From contig NZ_LN907858.1 of the NCBI RefSeq assembly GCF_001460635.1, positions 1,550,001-1,614,000 of the forward strand: DNA of 64,000 nt, given 5' to 3'. Positions 7,790 through 17,509 of this stretch are shown here, one piece after another. Each line of letters starts with the position of its first letter. The first letter of the stretch is position 1. The notes beneath the pieces were generated by a model. The model searched no databases, was not told the DNA's origin, and worked only from the letters and a program-made list of their open reading frames with translations. A program made the position numbers and the translations under genes. This stretch comes from Helicobacter typhlonius (GTDB lineage: Bacteria; Campylobacterota; Campylobacteria; Campylobacterales; Helicobacteraceae).

Positions 7790-9793
7790 ATGAGACTTTT
7801 TATAGCAGAAAAACCTGATTTGGCAAAGGCAATAGCAGCAGCATTAAATGGCGAATTAAAAAACTATTCTAATAAGGGTGTAGGATACTATATAAAAGGT
7901 AATGATTATATTACTTGGAGTTTTGGGCATTTGCTTGAACTTTATAAACCAGAGGATTATAAAGCAGAATGGAAAAAGTGGGATATAAACGATTTGCCAT
8001 TTAATATTGCAAAGTATGAGTATAAGCCATTGGAACAGAGTGAAAAACAACTCAAGGAAATAAGTAAGCTTATCCATAAAAAAGAAATAAATGAAATTAT
8101 GCACTGCGGGGATAGTGATGATGAAGGACAGATTCTCATAGACGAGATTTTGGATTATGCCAAAAACACTAAGCCTGTAAAACGAGTGTTGATAAATGAT
8201 ATTACACCTGAAGCAGTGCGTGATGAGATAAGAAAAGCACGACCAAATAGCGAATTTAAAACAATGAGTGATAGAGGATTTGCAAGAAGTATTGCAGATT
8301 GGATAGTAGGAATAAATCTAACAAGAGCTTATACCTGTGCTTATCGTGCTAAGGGTGGAGACAATACGCTAAGAGTTGGACGAGTGATGACGCCTATTCT
8401 TAGCCTTATTGTAGATAGAGACTTGCAAAATGAGAACTTTAAGAGTATAGATTATTATAGTCTAAATGGAGAATTTGAAGTAGATTCAACGCTTATTAAA
8501 GCAAATCTAAAAACAGAACAAAAGATTTTAGATAAAGCAGAGGTTGAAAAGATAAAAACACATATAGAATCTAAACAATTTACTTTAAAGCTTACAAAAA
8601 CACCAAAAAAAGAATATCCTCCCCTACCCTATAATCTTTTAATTCTGCAAACAGAAGCAGCAAAGCTTTATGGCTACTCTCCTAAAGATACACTTAGCTT
8701 TACACAAACACTAAGAGAAAAATATAAAGCAATAAGCTATAACAGAAGCGATTGCCAATATTTGCCAGAAAAGATTTATGAACAAAGCAAAGGGATTTTA
8801 GAAGCAGTGAAGTCAAATATAGGCGAACAAGACTTTCTAAGTAAGGCAAATCTAACTATCAAAAGCAAAGCGTTTAATGATAAAAATCTCTCTGCTCACT
8901 ATGGGATAATTCCACTTAATAGCAGGTTTGAGTTTGATAAGTTAAGCCAAACAGAGAAAAATATCTATACACTTATCACCAAACGCTTTGCTATGCAGTT
9001 TTATGAAGCAAGGGAATATATCGCTTACAGCGTAGAGCTAGAATGTGAGGGTATAAAATTTAGTGCAAGTGCAGCCAAAACTACCAAAAGTGGATTTAGG
9101 AGCATATTTAATGAAGAAAATGATGATGACAATGAAAAGGAACTAGATTTAGAAAATATCAAAAGCAACACTGCCACTTTAAAATCTAGTGAGGTTAAAA
9201 CACTCCAAACAAAACCTTTACCACAATATACAATGACTACGCTTCTTAAAGATTTAAATCAAGTAGCAAAATATGTAAAAAATGAAAATATTAAAAAGCT
9301 ACTCATTGAAAAAGATAAAGACAAAAAAGGTGAAAGTGGCGGCATAGGCACACCAGCTACAAGAAGCGAGATGATAGATAAGCTTATTACACAAGGATTC
9401 ATCACTTGCAGTAAAGACAAAAAGCAAAGCATTAAAGCCACACAACTTGGACGTGATTTAATAAAGAGTGTTAGTCCTATGCTCTCTAATCCTGATATGA
9501 CTGCCTTGTGGTTCGAATATCAAAAAAGCATTGAAAAAGGAGAGATGAGTAAAGAGAGCTTTTTGAATGATGTGTTAGATTCCGTAAAAGCTGAAATTGA
9601 GAATATCAAAAAAGCAAATTTAGATATAAAAATTGCTGGGGTAATAATGTGCCCAAAATGTAAAAAGGGGCATTTGCGCAGAATCAAAAGTGTCAAGAGT
9701 GCATTTTATGGGTGTAGTGAGTTCAATAATGGGTGTAAATTTACAGCAATAGAGAAAAATGGAAAACCAGTCTTGAATGTAATAAGTAAATAA
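7790..9793 (+). CDS. topB: Type IA DNA topoisomerase (topoisomerase III/TraE-like)
   Basis: 667 residues. The Toprim domain begins MRLFIAEKPDLAKAIA with the acidic cluster CGDSDDEGQ. The central domain has GRVMTPILSLIVDRD, and the active-site tyrosine lies in ISYNRSDCQYLP, equivalent to the YxRTD motif. GIGTPATRSEMID follows, and a C-terminal zinc finger (MCPKCKKGHL...YGCSEFNNGC) closes the protein. Element-borne topoisomerases of this type (RP4 TraE, tfs TopA) resolve single-stranded DNA during transfer. SD GGAG lies 7 bases upstream of the ATG. Confidence 0.95.
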   Translation: MRLFIAEKPDLAKAIAAALNGELKNYSNKGVGYYIKGNDYITWSFGHLLELYKPEDYKAEWKKWDINDLPFNIAKYEYKPLEQSEKQLKEISKLIHKKEINEIMHCGDSDDEGQILIDEILDYAKNTKPVKRVLINDITPEAVRDEIRKARPNSEFKTMSDRGFARSIADWIVGINLTRAYTCAYRAKGGDNTLRVGRVMTPILSLIVDRDLQNENFKSIDYYSLNGEFEVDSTLIKANLKTEQKILDKAEVEKIKTHIESKQFTLKLTKTPKKEYPPLPYNLLILQTEAAKLYGYSPKDTLSFTQTLREKYKAISYNRSDCQYLPEKIYEQSKGILEAVKSNIGEQDFLSKANLTIKSKAFNDKNLSAHYGIIPLNSRFEFDKLSQTEKNIYTLITKRFAMQFYEAREYIAYSVELECEGIKFSASAAKTTKSGFRSIFNEENDDDNEKELDLENIKSNTATLKSSEVKTLQTKPLPQYTMTTLLKDLNQVAKYVKNENIKKLLIEKDKDKKGESGGIGTPATRSEMIDKLITQGFITCSKDKKQSIKATQLGRDLIKSVSPMLSNPDMTALWFEYQKSIEKGEMSKESFLNDVLDSVKAEIENIKKANLDIKIAGVIMCPKCKKGHLRRIKSVKSAFYGCSEFNNGCKFTAIEKNGKPVLNVISK

Positions 9794-9848
9794 AAGTTTT
9801 TACTTATATTTAATTTTATTTTATTGTATTTACTTTAAAGGAGTTATA

Positions 9849-12800
9849 ATGGCAAAATCAAAAACACAAAATAGCGGATACGAGCTTTCGCTTTTTAGTG
9901 TATTTGACTACTATGATGAGAAAGGAGAGCTTCAAAATGATGTCCTCAACCCAAACAATAGATATAGAGACCAAAGAGCAAATAGAGAGTTATTTCAAAG
10001 ACAAGGAGCGATTAGCGGAACTCTTAGGGATTCGCAGAGGGAACTATCAAGCAAGTCAAGCGCAACAGGAAGCATTCCTAGCCAAAGTGAAAGCGGAGGG
10101 ATACGATGGATACGGCGAAATGAGCATACACGAGGAAATATGGGAGATAGAAGTAAGCAAACTAGAAAGGAAGTTGCCACAGATTCTAGCCAATCCGCCA
10201 ATGGAGTTTTATTTCAATCGCAAGATATGGACGATAATAGAGAGCGAATGGCAAATAGTGGGACAATACCTCAATCCACTAGCGGAGGAAAATCTAGACT
10301 CCGCCATACAGAAAGGATACCATCATCGGTGGATAATGGTTATTCTAACGAGGTGGGCAAAACATCTCTATCCAAAAGCAATACAAATAGCAGATTACGA
10401 CAGATTGACTTATTTAGTGGAGAAACAGCTGGAAGTAGAAATAGAGGCGTTTATGAAAGCCTCTTTGCTACCAAACATAGCGGAATTGACTCCATATCAA
10501 GCGTTGGAGACAATGGGGATAAGTCCCAATCAATATTGCCTAGCGTGGCAGGAGCAGCAATTCAAGCTAAATCCACACCACAACAATATATGGGACATTC
10601 TAGTGGGCGAACACAAACAGAATCTAGCGGAGGAGATTTACTAGAAAATCAAACTTCAAGCAGCGATAAATCCACCGCGCAAATAATACCACATTTTGCA
10701 ACTGCTAGAAAAATCGGTGAAACACCCAGCATAATAGGTGATGAAACATATATACCAATAGGCGAAAACTATAAATTAGCAAGTGATGTATCTATTAAGG
10801 GCTTTAGAGATAGATTTGAAGCCAATATTGCCGCCATATCTACACTTAGGGAATTGCAATTTAAAGGTGAAATGCCAAATGAAGAACAAAAGGAAATTCT
10901 AAGTAAATTTAGCGGTTTTGGCGGTATGGCTAAGATTATAAATGGCAAAGATGGTGATTATGCAAAAGAATATGAAATACTTGCAAATGTTGTAAGTGAT
11001 AAAAAGGAATTAGATAGGCTAGAACGAAGCTGCACTGATGCATACTACACACCTAGATTTATCATTGATAGCATTTATAGTAGCCTTAATCATTTTGGAT
11101 TAAATAACGATTCTAATACAAAGCATATATACGAACCAAGCTGTGGCAATGGTAGATTTATAGGCTATATGCCAGACGCAAATTATAAAATGCACGGCAC
11201 AGAATTAGACAGCATAACTTTCAATATAGCAAAACTACTTTATCCACAAGCGAATTTGGAAAATAAAGCATTTGAAAGGGTGGATTTTAACCGCAATTTT
11301 GATGCATTTATCGGTAATCCACCTTATGGAGACAAAGACACAGGTAACGAAAATGGTGAGGGTAAGGTCTGTGATTTCTTTATGCTTAATGCCATAAAGA
11401 ATCTAAAAGACGATGGCATAGCCGCATTTGTTGTAAGCAATGGCTTCCTAGACAAATCAAATGAAACTATTCGCGCAAAAATCGCTAAAGAGGCGACATT
11501 CATAGGGGCAATCCGCCTACCAAATAATGTGTTCAAAGATACAAATGCAAGTGTAACAAGTGATATTGTATTCTTCAAGAAAGGTGTAGATAAGTCTATT
11601 AATCAAGCGTGGATAAATAGTAAGGCTGTGGATAATAGCAATTCTAAAATAAATGAGTATTTTTGGAATCACAAAAATCATATCTTGGGAGAATTATCAT
11701 TTGTTAGCACAAAGTTTGGCGAAAAATTAGCTGTAAAAGATAGCGGTAAAGACTTGCCAAGAGAAATTGAAAAAATAATATCTACTCTACCAAGAGATAT
11801 TTATCACTACCACGAGCCAATATTTAAATACAAAAGTAGCTATCTCAACCAAAATGCACCACAATATGAGGAGCTAAAAAATTACATAGGCGGTTTAAAG
11901 AAAGATAGTTTATGTGTAGTAGATGGTAGTGTATATCAAGTAGCAGATACAAAAGGTCGGCTTAAATCTCCGCATAGAAGCTATACAGACAAAGAGGCGG
12001 AAAAGATTAAAGGCTTTATCTCCATAAGAGATACTTTTAATGAGTTGGTAAGGCTAGAACAAAGCGATATAGCTGACGATGATAGGGAGCTAGTGCTTAA
12101 AAGAGCCGAGCTTAATCGTGTGTATGATAAATTTGCCAAAGATTTTGGCTATTTGAGTAATCCACGCAACGCAACGCTTTATCGTGGGATAGATATAGAA
12201 TCAAACAAAATTACTGCCCTTGAAAAGCAATACGATAAGGGCATAGGCAGAGAAGCAGCAAAGAAAAATGGAGTGGAAGCAAGAAAGCCTAGTGCCATCA
12301 AGGCAGATATTTTTAATACACGCACAATACGCCCTACCAAAGAACACAAAGTAGAAACACCAAAAGAAGCCCTTATGGCAAGTCTTAGCATTTATGGCAA
12401 AATCAATAATGAATGGATAGAATCTGCCCTGCCCCAGATAGATAAAGAAGCAATTTTTAATGATCTATTAGAACAAAAATTAATTTTTGTAAATCATTTA
12501 AACAAATCACAATTTTTAAGTGCAGATTTATACCTAAGTGGTAATGTCAAAGCAAAACACAAAGAAGTAGAGAATCTAGTCAATGATGGCGATGAGAGCT
12601 TAAGAGTAAACCTAGAGGCATTACAGAAGATTTTACCAAAAGATATAAAGGCTGCTGATATTGCTGTAAATATAGGAACTTCTTGGATACCAGCAAAGTA
12701 TTATGAAGAGTTCATAGCAGAGCAATTTGGCTTGGAACAAGACTACATAAGCATTGAATCAAAAAAGCACTTGGGTTGGCAAGTATGGTGCGATGATTAT

Positions 12801-15800
12801 AGGGTAAGCACAGAAGCAAAGCATAAATATGGCTATTCTAGCGATAGGCATAGCGTAAAACCTAGCACATTACTAGAATATGCTTTTGCTAACACTGCCT
12901 TAATTCTAACAAAACCAAGCACAACAAGATTCAATGATAAAGGTGAGCCTGAACGAGAAACAGACCACGAAGCTACCGCGATTGTCAATGAAAAAATTGA
13001 CAATCTAAAATATGCGTTTAAAGAGTGGATTTTTAAAGATATAGACAGGCGTGAGCATTTAGAGCGCATATATAATGATACTTTCAATACACATATCACA
13101 AGAAAATACGATGGCTCACATTTGACTTTGCCCGGCTTCAGCTCTGCCAAGAATCTCTATCCACACCAAAAAGACGCTATTTGGGCAGCAATACAAAATA
13201 AATCTATATTGCTAGATCATCAAGTAGGAGCTGGGAAAACACTTAGCACAATCTGCGCCCTTATGGAACAAAAGCGTATGGGACTAATCAATAAACCATT
13301 GGTAATTGTGCCAAATCACATCACAGAACAATGGAATAAAGACTTCTATGATGCATATCCTAATGCAAACATTCTAGTCGCGACAAGGGAGGATTTAAGC
13401 CCGAATAAACGAGAGGAATTTTATGCAAAAATTGCCTCTAATAATTGGGATTGTGTAATTATGGCACATTCACAATTAGAAAAAATCCCTATGCCCAATG
13501 ACTTTTATGAAGAATATGTGAGTGGAGCTAAAGCAGAATTAGAATCTTTTAGAGGTGAGCTAGATGAAAAAGAAAATAGGCGGGATATTCAACGCATAGA
13601 TAAAATGCTCACAAAGCTAGAAAATCAGCTACATAAAAATAGAGAATCCAAAACAAACTCTATTGATTTTAGTGAGTTGGGTGTAGATAGCATAGTCATT
13701 GATGAGGCGCACGAGTTTAAAAATCTAGGAGTAAATACTAAAATGAAAAATGTGCTAGGGCTTGGAGCAAGAGAACCTAGCCAAAAAGCACAAAACCTTT
13801 ATGTGCTAACAAAATACTTGCACGCAAATGATAAACGAGTAATGTTTCTAACAGGCACACCTATTAGTAACTCTGTAACTGAACTATACACTATGCAGCG
13901 ATATTTGCAGCCGCAATTATTACAAGAAAAAGGCATAGAATCTTTTGATTCTTGGGCTTCTTGCTTTGGCGAAAGTGTGAATGATTTTGAGCTAGATTCT
14001 AGCGGCATTAATTATAAACTCGTTACACGCTTTAGCAAATTTAATAACATCAGTGAGCTAAGTGATATGTATCGCGCAAATACGCACATTGTTACTAATG
14101 CTGATATTCTAAAGCTTAATCCTCACTTTGTGCCGCCTCTTGCAAATGGTAAGCCTACAAACATTATCGCTCCACGAAGCAAAGAGATAGCACAATACAT
14201 TGGCATTCAGGGTGATAATGGTGAATGGAATAGGGGCTCTATCATATGGAGAATGGAAAACTTTAGAGACGACCCTAGAAACAACAATGTCTTGGCTTGC
14301 ACCACAGATGCAAGAAAAGCGGGACTGGATTATCGGCTTATTGACCCAGAAGCCGAGGATTATGCAGAATCTAAAAGTAACCTATTAGCAGAGGAAGTAT
14401 TTAAACGGTGGGAAAATTGGAGGGAAGATAAGGGAACACAATTGGTCTTTTGCGACTTAAGCACACCAAAGATACATAGCCAAAAAATTGCTTGCAATAG
14501 AGAGATGAGCCAAAGTGAGATAGAATCTATTGCTAAAGCGGAATTGCAAGAAGCAAAAAACCTTAATGAGATAATGGATTCGGCAGAAATTAGTGAAGGT
14601 ATAGAATCAAGTGAGAAAAGTAATGATGAGATAATTGCCTCTAACGCAAAGTTTGATGTATATAGTGATGTGCTTAAAAAGCTTGTAAAAAAAGGGATAC
14701 CACAAAGGGAGATTGCTTTTATTCACGATGCTAAAACACCACTACAAAAACAAGCCTTATTTGATAAAGTAAATCGTGGAGAAATTCGCGTTCTTATAGG
14801 CTCTCGCTCTAAAATGGGAGCTGGGACAAATGTGCAACAAAGAGGTGTAGCTATTCATCACTTAGACTGCCCTTGGCGACCTAGTGATTTAGAGCAAAGC
14901 AATGGACGATTCATAAGACAAGGCAATTTACTACACACAAAATATGGTGATAATTTTGCCATTGAAGAGATAAGATATGCCACTCAAAAGACTTATGACG
15001 CGCGTATGTGGCAAACTATAGAATCTAAAGCTAAAGGTATAGAGCAGTTTAGAAATGCAGATAAAAGTGTGCGAGAAATAGATGAAATCTCTATGGGTAG
15101 TGCTAGTGCTGGTGAAATGAAAGCTGAGGCTGTGGGTAATCCACTTATGCTTTTGCAGATTCAAATAGCAAACGAGTTAAGAAAAGAAAATGCCAAAGAA
15201 GCAGCATTTAAGAAAGAGTTATTTGATAATGAAGAGACACTACACAAAAATAAAGAAGCTAGACCACTATTTAAAAAGGAGTTAAGCAATCTAATAAACA
15301 TTAAAGATATTTTGAATGAAAACCCCAAAGGAGAACATTTTAAATGTGAATGCTTTGAAAATGGCGAGTTTAAAGCGTATGAGATTATATCAGATTCTAA
15401 AAAAGTAGAATCTAGCAATACGCAAACAAAGCAAAACCCACAACAAGTCGCCTTAGAAAAAGCCTTTTGGGATAATTTTGACAATCTTTTCAATAGTGAG
15501 GCTGGTGAGAGCATATTTTTTAAATATCGCGGACTTACCATTGGTGGCTCGTTTAGCAATGATATGAAAGGCTTTAGCTTTTACATTGCGGATTCTAAAA
15601 ACAATTATATTGAGCCTGATAATCTATCATATAGAATCAACACAAGCAACATACTAGAGAACGATTTTAGAAGTGTGATTAAGTTTAATGGATTGTGGGC
15701 GAGAATTAATAATTTTTTCTCCAATATCTACGAACACATACAAAGCCAAGAAGTAAAATTGCTAAAAAATACAGAAGTTATAGAATATTTAAGTAAGCAA

Positions 15801-15983
15801 ATCAAGCACAATGAATATCCAAACGCCACATATTTAGACGCTTTACGCAGAGATAACAACCAAATAATAAAAGAAATCCAAAAAATGAGCCAACAGAAAG
15901 GCTATGTAAGCACTTTTGCGCCCAAATCATTTGAAATTAAAGCTGCAAATGAAACTGCCAGAAAAATACAAGTAGAAAAATAA
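9849..15983 (+). CDS. Giant N6-adenine methylase / SF2 helicase of conjugative elements
   Basis: 2,044 residues. Residues ~1-285 are Ser/Gln/Arg-rich and look disordered. Residues ~330-620 form an N6-adenine methyltransferase-like domain with a PSCGNGRF SAM motif and the catalytic GNPPYGD. Residues ~1100-1750 form a DEAH-box helicase: LDHQVGAGKTL (Walker A), VIDEAHEFKNL (DEAH), FLTGTPISNS (motif III), and GSRSKMGAGTNVQQRG with QSNGRFIRQGN (motifs V/VI). The C-terminal part is coiled coil. Proteins of this plan are common in ICEs, including Helicobacter TnPZ, and are thought to protect or process transferred DNA. The strand also carries a separate gene in another frame at 9937-10644. Confidence 0.93.
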   Translation: MAKSKTQNSGYELSLFSVFDYYDEKGELQNDVLNPNNRYRDQRANRELFQRQGAISGTLRDSQRELSSKSSATGSIPSQSESGGIRWIRRNEHTRGNMGDRSKQTRKEVATDSSQSANGVLFQSQDMDDNRERMANSGTIPQSTSGGKSRLRHTERIPSSVDNGYSNEVGKTSLSKSNTNSRLRQIDLFSGETAGSRNRGVYESLFATKHSGIDSISSVGDNGDKSQSILPSVAGAAIQAKSTPQQYMGHSSGRTQTESSGGDLLENQTSSSDKSTAQIIPHFATARKIGETPSIIGDETYIPIGENYKLASDVSIKGFRDRFEANIAAISTLRELQFKGEMPNEEQKEILSKFSGFGGMAKIINGKDGDYAKEYEILANVVSDKKELDRLERSCTDAYYTPRFIIDSIYSSLNHFGLNNDSNTKHIYEPSCGNGRFIGYMPDANYKMHGTELDSITFNIAKLLYPQANLENKAFERVDFNRNFDAFIGNPPYGDKDTGNENGEGKVCDFFMLNAIKNLKDDGIAAFVVSNGFLDKSNETIRAKIAKEATFIGAIRLPNNVFKDTNASVTSDIVFFKKGVDKSINQAWINSKAVDNSNSKINEYFWNHKNHILGELSFVSTKFGEKLAVKDSGKDLPREIEKIISTLPRDIYHYHEPIFKYKSSYLNQNAPQYEELKNYIGGLKKDSLCVVDGSVYQVADTKGRLKSPHRSYTDKEAEKIKGFISIRDTFNELVRLEQSDIADDDRELVLKRAELNRVYDKFAKDFGYLSNPRNATLYRGIDIESNKITALEKQYDKGIGREAAKKNGVEARKPSAIKADIFNTRTIRPTKEHKVETPKEALMASLSIYGKINNEWIESALPQIDKEAIFNDLLEQKLIFVNHLNKSQFLSADLYLSGNVKAKHKEVENLVNDGDESLRVNLEALQKILPKDIKAADIAVNIGTSWIPAKYYEEFIAEQFGLEQDYISIESKKHLGWQVWCDDYRVSTEAKHKYGYSSDRHSVKPSTLLEYAFANTALILTKPSTTRFNDKGEPERETDHEATAIVNEKIDNLKYAFKEWIFKDIDRREHLERIYNDTFNTHITRKYDGSHLTLPGFSSAKNLYPHQKDAIWAAIQNKSILLDHQVGAGKTLSTICALMEQKRMGLINKPLVIVPNHITEQWNKDFYDAYPNANILVATREDLSPNKREEFYAKIASNNWDCVIMAHSQLEKIPMPNDFYEEYVSGAKAELESFRGELDEKENRRDIQRIDKMLTKLENQLHKNRESKTNSIDFSELGVDSIVIDEAHEFKNLGVNTKMKNVLGLGAREPSQKAQNLYVLTKYLHANDKRVMFLTGTPISNSVTELYTMQRYLQPQLLQEKGIESFDSWASCFGESVNDFELDSSGINYKLVTRFSKFNNISELSDMYRANTHIVTNADILKLNPHFVPPLANGKPTNIIAPRSKEIAQYIGIQGDNGEWNRGSIIWRMENFRDDPRNNNVLACTTDARKAGLDYRLIDPEAEDYAESKSNLLAEEVFKRWENWREDKGTQLVFCDLSTPKIHSQKIACNREMSQSEIESIAKAELQEAKNLNEIMDSAEISEGIESSEKSNDEIIASNAKFDVYSDVLKKLVKKGIPQREIAFIHDAKTPLQKQALFDKVNRGEIRVLIGSRSKMGAGTNVQQRGVAIHHLDCPWRPSDLEQSNGRFIRQGNLLHTKYGDNFAIEEIRYATQKTYDARMWQTIESKAKGIEQFRNADKSVREIDEISMGSASAGEMKAEAVGNPLMLLQIQIANELRKENAKEAAFKKELFDNEETLHKNKEARPLFKKELSNLINIKDILNENPKGEHFKCECFENGEFKAYEIISDSKKVESSNTQTKQNPQQVALEKAFWDNFDNLFNSEAGESIFFKYRGLTIGGSFSNDMKGFSFYIADSKNNYIEPDNLSYRINTSNILENDFRSVIKFNGLWARINNFFSNIYEHIQSQEVKLLKNTEVIEYLSKQIKHNEYPNATYLDALRRDNNQIIKEIQKMSQQKGYVSTFAPKSFEIKAANETARKIQVEK
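9937..10644 (+). CDS. Overprinted gene inside the methylase/helicase N-terminal region
   Basis: A 235-residue open frame, shifted +1 relative to the large gene. It has its own ribosome site AAAGGAG at 9921-9927, nine bases before tandem ATGs at 9937 and 9940. The product looks like a folded protein, not a shadow: it is Trp-rich (EEIWEIEVSKLERK, NRKIWTIIESEW, HHRWIMVILTRWAKHLYP), has regular amphipathic helices and little repetition. The overlapped residues ~30-265 of the large protein are low complexity. This asymmetry is typical of overprinting, where the disordered frame tolerates the second code. I do not recognise the family. A chance long ORF is the alternative. Confidence 0.6.
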   Translation: MMSSTQTIDIETKEQIESYFKDKERLAELLGIRRGNYQASQAQQEAFLAKVKAEGYDGYGEMSIHEEIWEIEVSKLERKLPQILANPPMEFYFNRKIWTIIESEWQIVGQYLNPLAEENLDSAIQKGYHHRWIMVILTRWAKHLYPKAIQIADYDRLTYLVEKQLEVEIEAFMKASLLPNIAELTPYQALETMGISPNQYCLAWQEQQFKLNPHHNNIWDILVGEHKQNLAEEIY

Positions 15984-16113
15984 ATTAAAAAGTAATATAT
16001 TTTATATTAAATTTTTTTAAATTCTTTATATATATTTAAAAATATTAAATTATAATTATTTATATTTAAATTTAAATAATTTATTTTCATTTACTTTTAT
16101 TTTATAAAATTAT

Positions 16114-16127
16114 AAATACTTGTAAAA
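16114..16127 (+). promoter_or_regulatory. AAATACTTGTAAAA motif, copy 1 (par/operator candidate)
   Basis: A 14-bp motif in the very AT-rich intergenic stretch (15984-16140) before the 16141 gene of the parA operon. Near-identical copies lie after parA (17134-17147, one mismatch) and after the zeta-like gene (18155-18168, exact). It may be a binding site for the ribbon-helix-helix protein. Confidence 0.4.
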
Positions 16128-16140
16128 TAAAGGATAAAAA

Positions 16141-16467
16141 ATGAATAAGCAAAAAAATGACTTTGTCGTGTTGGAGAGCAAATATACAAATGATTTGTTT
16201 AGTATATATCATATTAAGCGAATTAACCTTGAAGTTTATACAGACAATGGTGTGATAAACAGCATAGCTGTATATATAAATGATGAAGAGTGGGAAGGAT
16301 TCTCTGGGCTTGATAGAGAAAAATTAAGTGAGAGATTTGAGGAAGTGTTGCAAAGAGATATTTTAAGAGAAATTGGCAGTAGGCTCAATGCTGGTTGTGA
16401 AAACATTGATATGGAAATGCTCATTAAAGAGTGTGTAAAAAATATTAAAGCAAAGGAGCAGGAATGA
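16141..16467 (+). CDS. Small protein heading the parA operon
   Basis: 108 residues, acidic, with no membrane segment. The N-terminal half is probably beta ([26 protein letters not shown]); the C-terminal half is helical ([21 protein letters not shown]). It has an SD-like AAAGGA before the ATG and overlaps parA by ATGA-type coupling. A partition accessory role is suggested only by position. Not recognised. Confidence 0.7.
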   Translation: MNKQKNDFVVLESKYTNDLFSIYHIKRINLEVYTDNGVINSIAVYINDEEWEGFSGLDREKLSERFEEVLQRDILREIGSRLNAGCENIDMEMLIKECVKNIKAKEQE

Positions 16468-17135
16468 TCATTGCCATAGCAAATGAAAAGGGTGGTAGTG
16501 GCAAAACTACAATGGCAGTAAATCTAGCGTGCTATCTAGCCAAACAAGGTGATAAAGTAACACTTATTGACGCAGACCCACAGCGGAGCAGTGAAGTTTT
16601 TAGCAATAATAGAAGTGATAGTGAATTAAAGCCGTTATTTTCAAATATAAGTAAATTGGGCAGCTCACTAAAAGATGAAATCACTTTGCAAGAAAGCAAA
16701 AACGATTGTGTAATTATTGATACGGGAGGAGCTGATAGTAAAGAGATGCGAATAGCTATGAATAGGGCAAATTTGCTTATTATCCCCACAATCCCATCAC
16801 AATATGATGTAGTGGTGCTAGATAGAATGCTAGAAGTGTTTAACTTGGCAAAAGAGAATAATCCAAAGCTTCATTGTCTTATCCTCTTTAACAAAATTAG
16901 TCCAAATCCATTTTTGCATAAAGAGTTAGATGAGTTAAGGGAATTTGTAGAATCTGCTATTAAAGATAAGAGCTTGGAGGAAGTAGCCATTCTAAAATCA
17001 TTGATTTATGAGCGCAGAGCATATAAGAAGGCTGTAATAGATGGTAAAAGTCTAGATGAGTTTAACGATGATAAGGCAGAGAACGAATTTCAAGCTTTAT
17101 GCGAGGAAATCGTGGCATTTGGAAAAACATTATAA
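16464..17135 (+). CDS. parA: ParA-family partition ATPase
   Basis: 223 residues. The deviant Walker A motif [11 protein letters not shown] starts at residue 6, with [10 protein letters not shown] (switch I) and VIIDTGGAD (Walker B) following. The short form without an N-terminal DNA-binding domain is typical of type Ib plasmid ParA and of the tfs elements. It positions or stabilises the excised circular element during replication or transfer. It overlaps the upstream gene and is followed by a ribbon-helix-helix gene, the usual ParA partner. Confidence 0.93.
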   Translation: MIIAIANEKGGSGKTTMAVNLACYLAKQGDKVTLIDADPQRSSEVFSNNRSDSELKPLFSNISKLGSSLKDEITLQESKNDCVIIDTGGADSKEMRIAMNRANLLIIPTIPSQYDVVVLDRMLEVFNLAKENNPKLHCLILFNKISPNPFLHKELDELREFVESAIKDKSLEEVAILKSLIYERRAYKKAVIDGKSLDEFNDDKAENEFQALCEEIVAFGKTL

Positions 17136-17147
17136 ATACTTATAAAA
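17134..17147 (+). promoter_or_regulatory. AAATACTTATAAAA motif, copy 2
   Basis: Second copy of the 14-bp motif, with one mismatch, starting at the parA stop codon. It lies ~1,020 bp from both the first and third copies, in the spacer before the ribbon-helix-helix gene. Confidence 0.35.
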
Positions 17148-17203
17148 TATTGTAAATAAAATTATTGTAAAATGTTTTAAATATTTTGATTAAGGAATTA
17201 AAA

Positions 17204-17509
17204 ATGGGTGGATTTAAAAAACAAACAACACAGCCTCTACAAAGTAAAGGTGTGAGCGAAAACGAATTTGAGAATGGCGGTAGGGCTGAAATAAAGGGTG
17301 CAGTAAAAACAAAAGAATCTAAAAATAAAGACAATAAAGTTTTTAGCGTTTTGCTACCCATAGAGCTCATAGAGCGTCTAAAACGCTACCAAAATAGTGA
17401 AAATGCCAAAAGAATAGAGACACAAACATATATTTTCACTCAAGCACTCAATGCGTGGCTGGATAGTAAGGGGTTTGAAAACAAGGAGGATAAAGATGAA
17501 TCAAAATAA
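17204..17509 (+). CDS. Ribbon-helix-helix-like ParA partner or antitoxin
   Basis: 101 residues from the ATG at 17204, chosen because AAGGAA precedes it; the frame opens at 17186. The N-terminal half is basic and unstructured (MGGFKKQTTQPLQ...). The C-terminal half (KVFSVLLPIELIERLKRYQN then TQTYIFTQALNAWLDSKG) fits a beta-strand plus two helices, as in CopG/Arc-type ribbon-helix-helix DNA-binding proteins. It sits between parA and a zeta-like gene that starts inside its 3' end, so it could be the centromere-binding partner of ParA, an epsilon-like antitoxin, or both. The fold is inferred from pattern. Confidence 0.65.
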   Translation: MGGFKKQTTQPLQSKGVSENEFENGGRAEIKGAVKTKESKNKDNKVFSVLLPIELIERLKRYQNSENAKRIETQTYIFTQALNAWLDSKGFENKEDKDESK

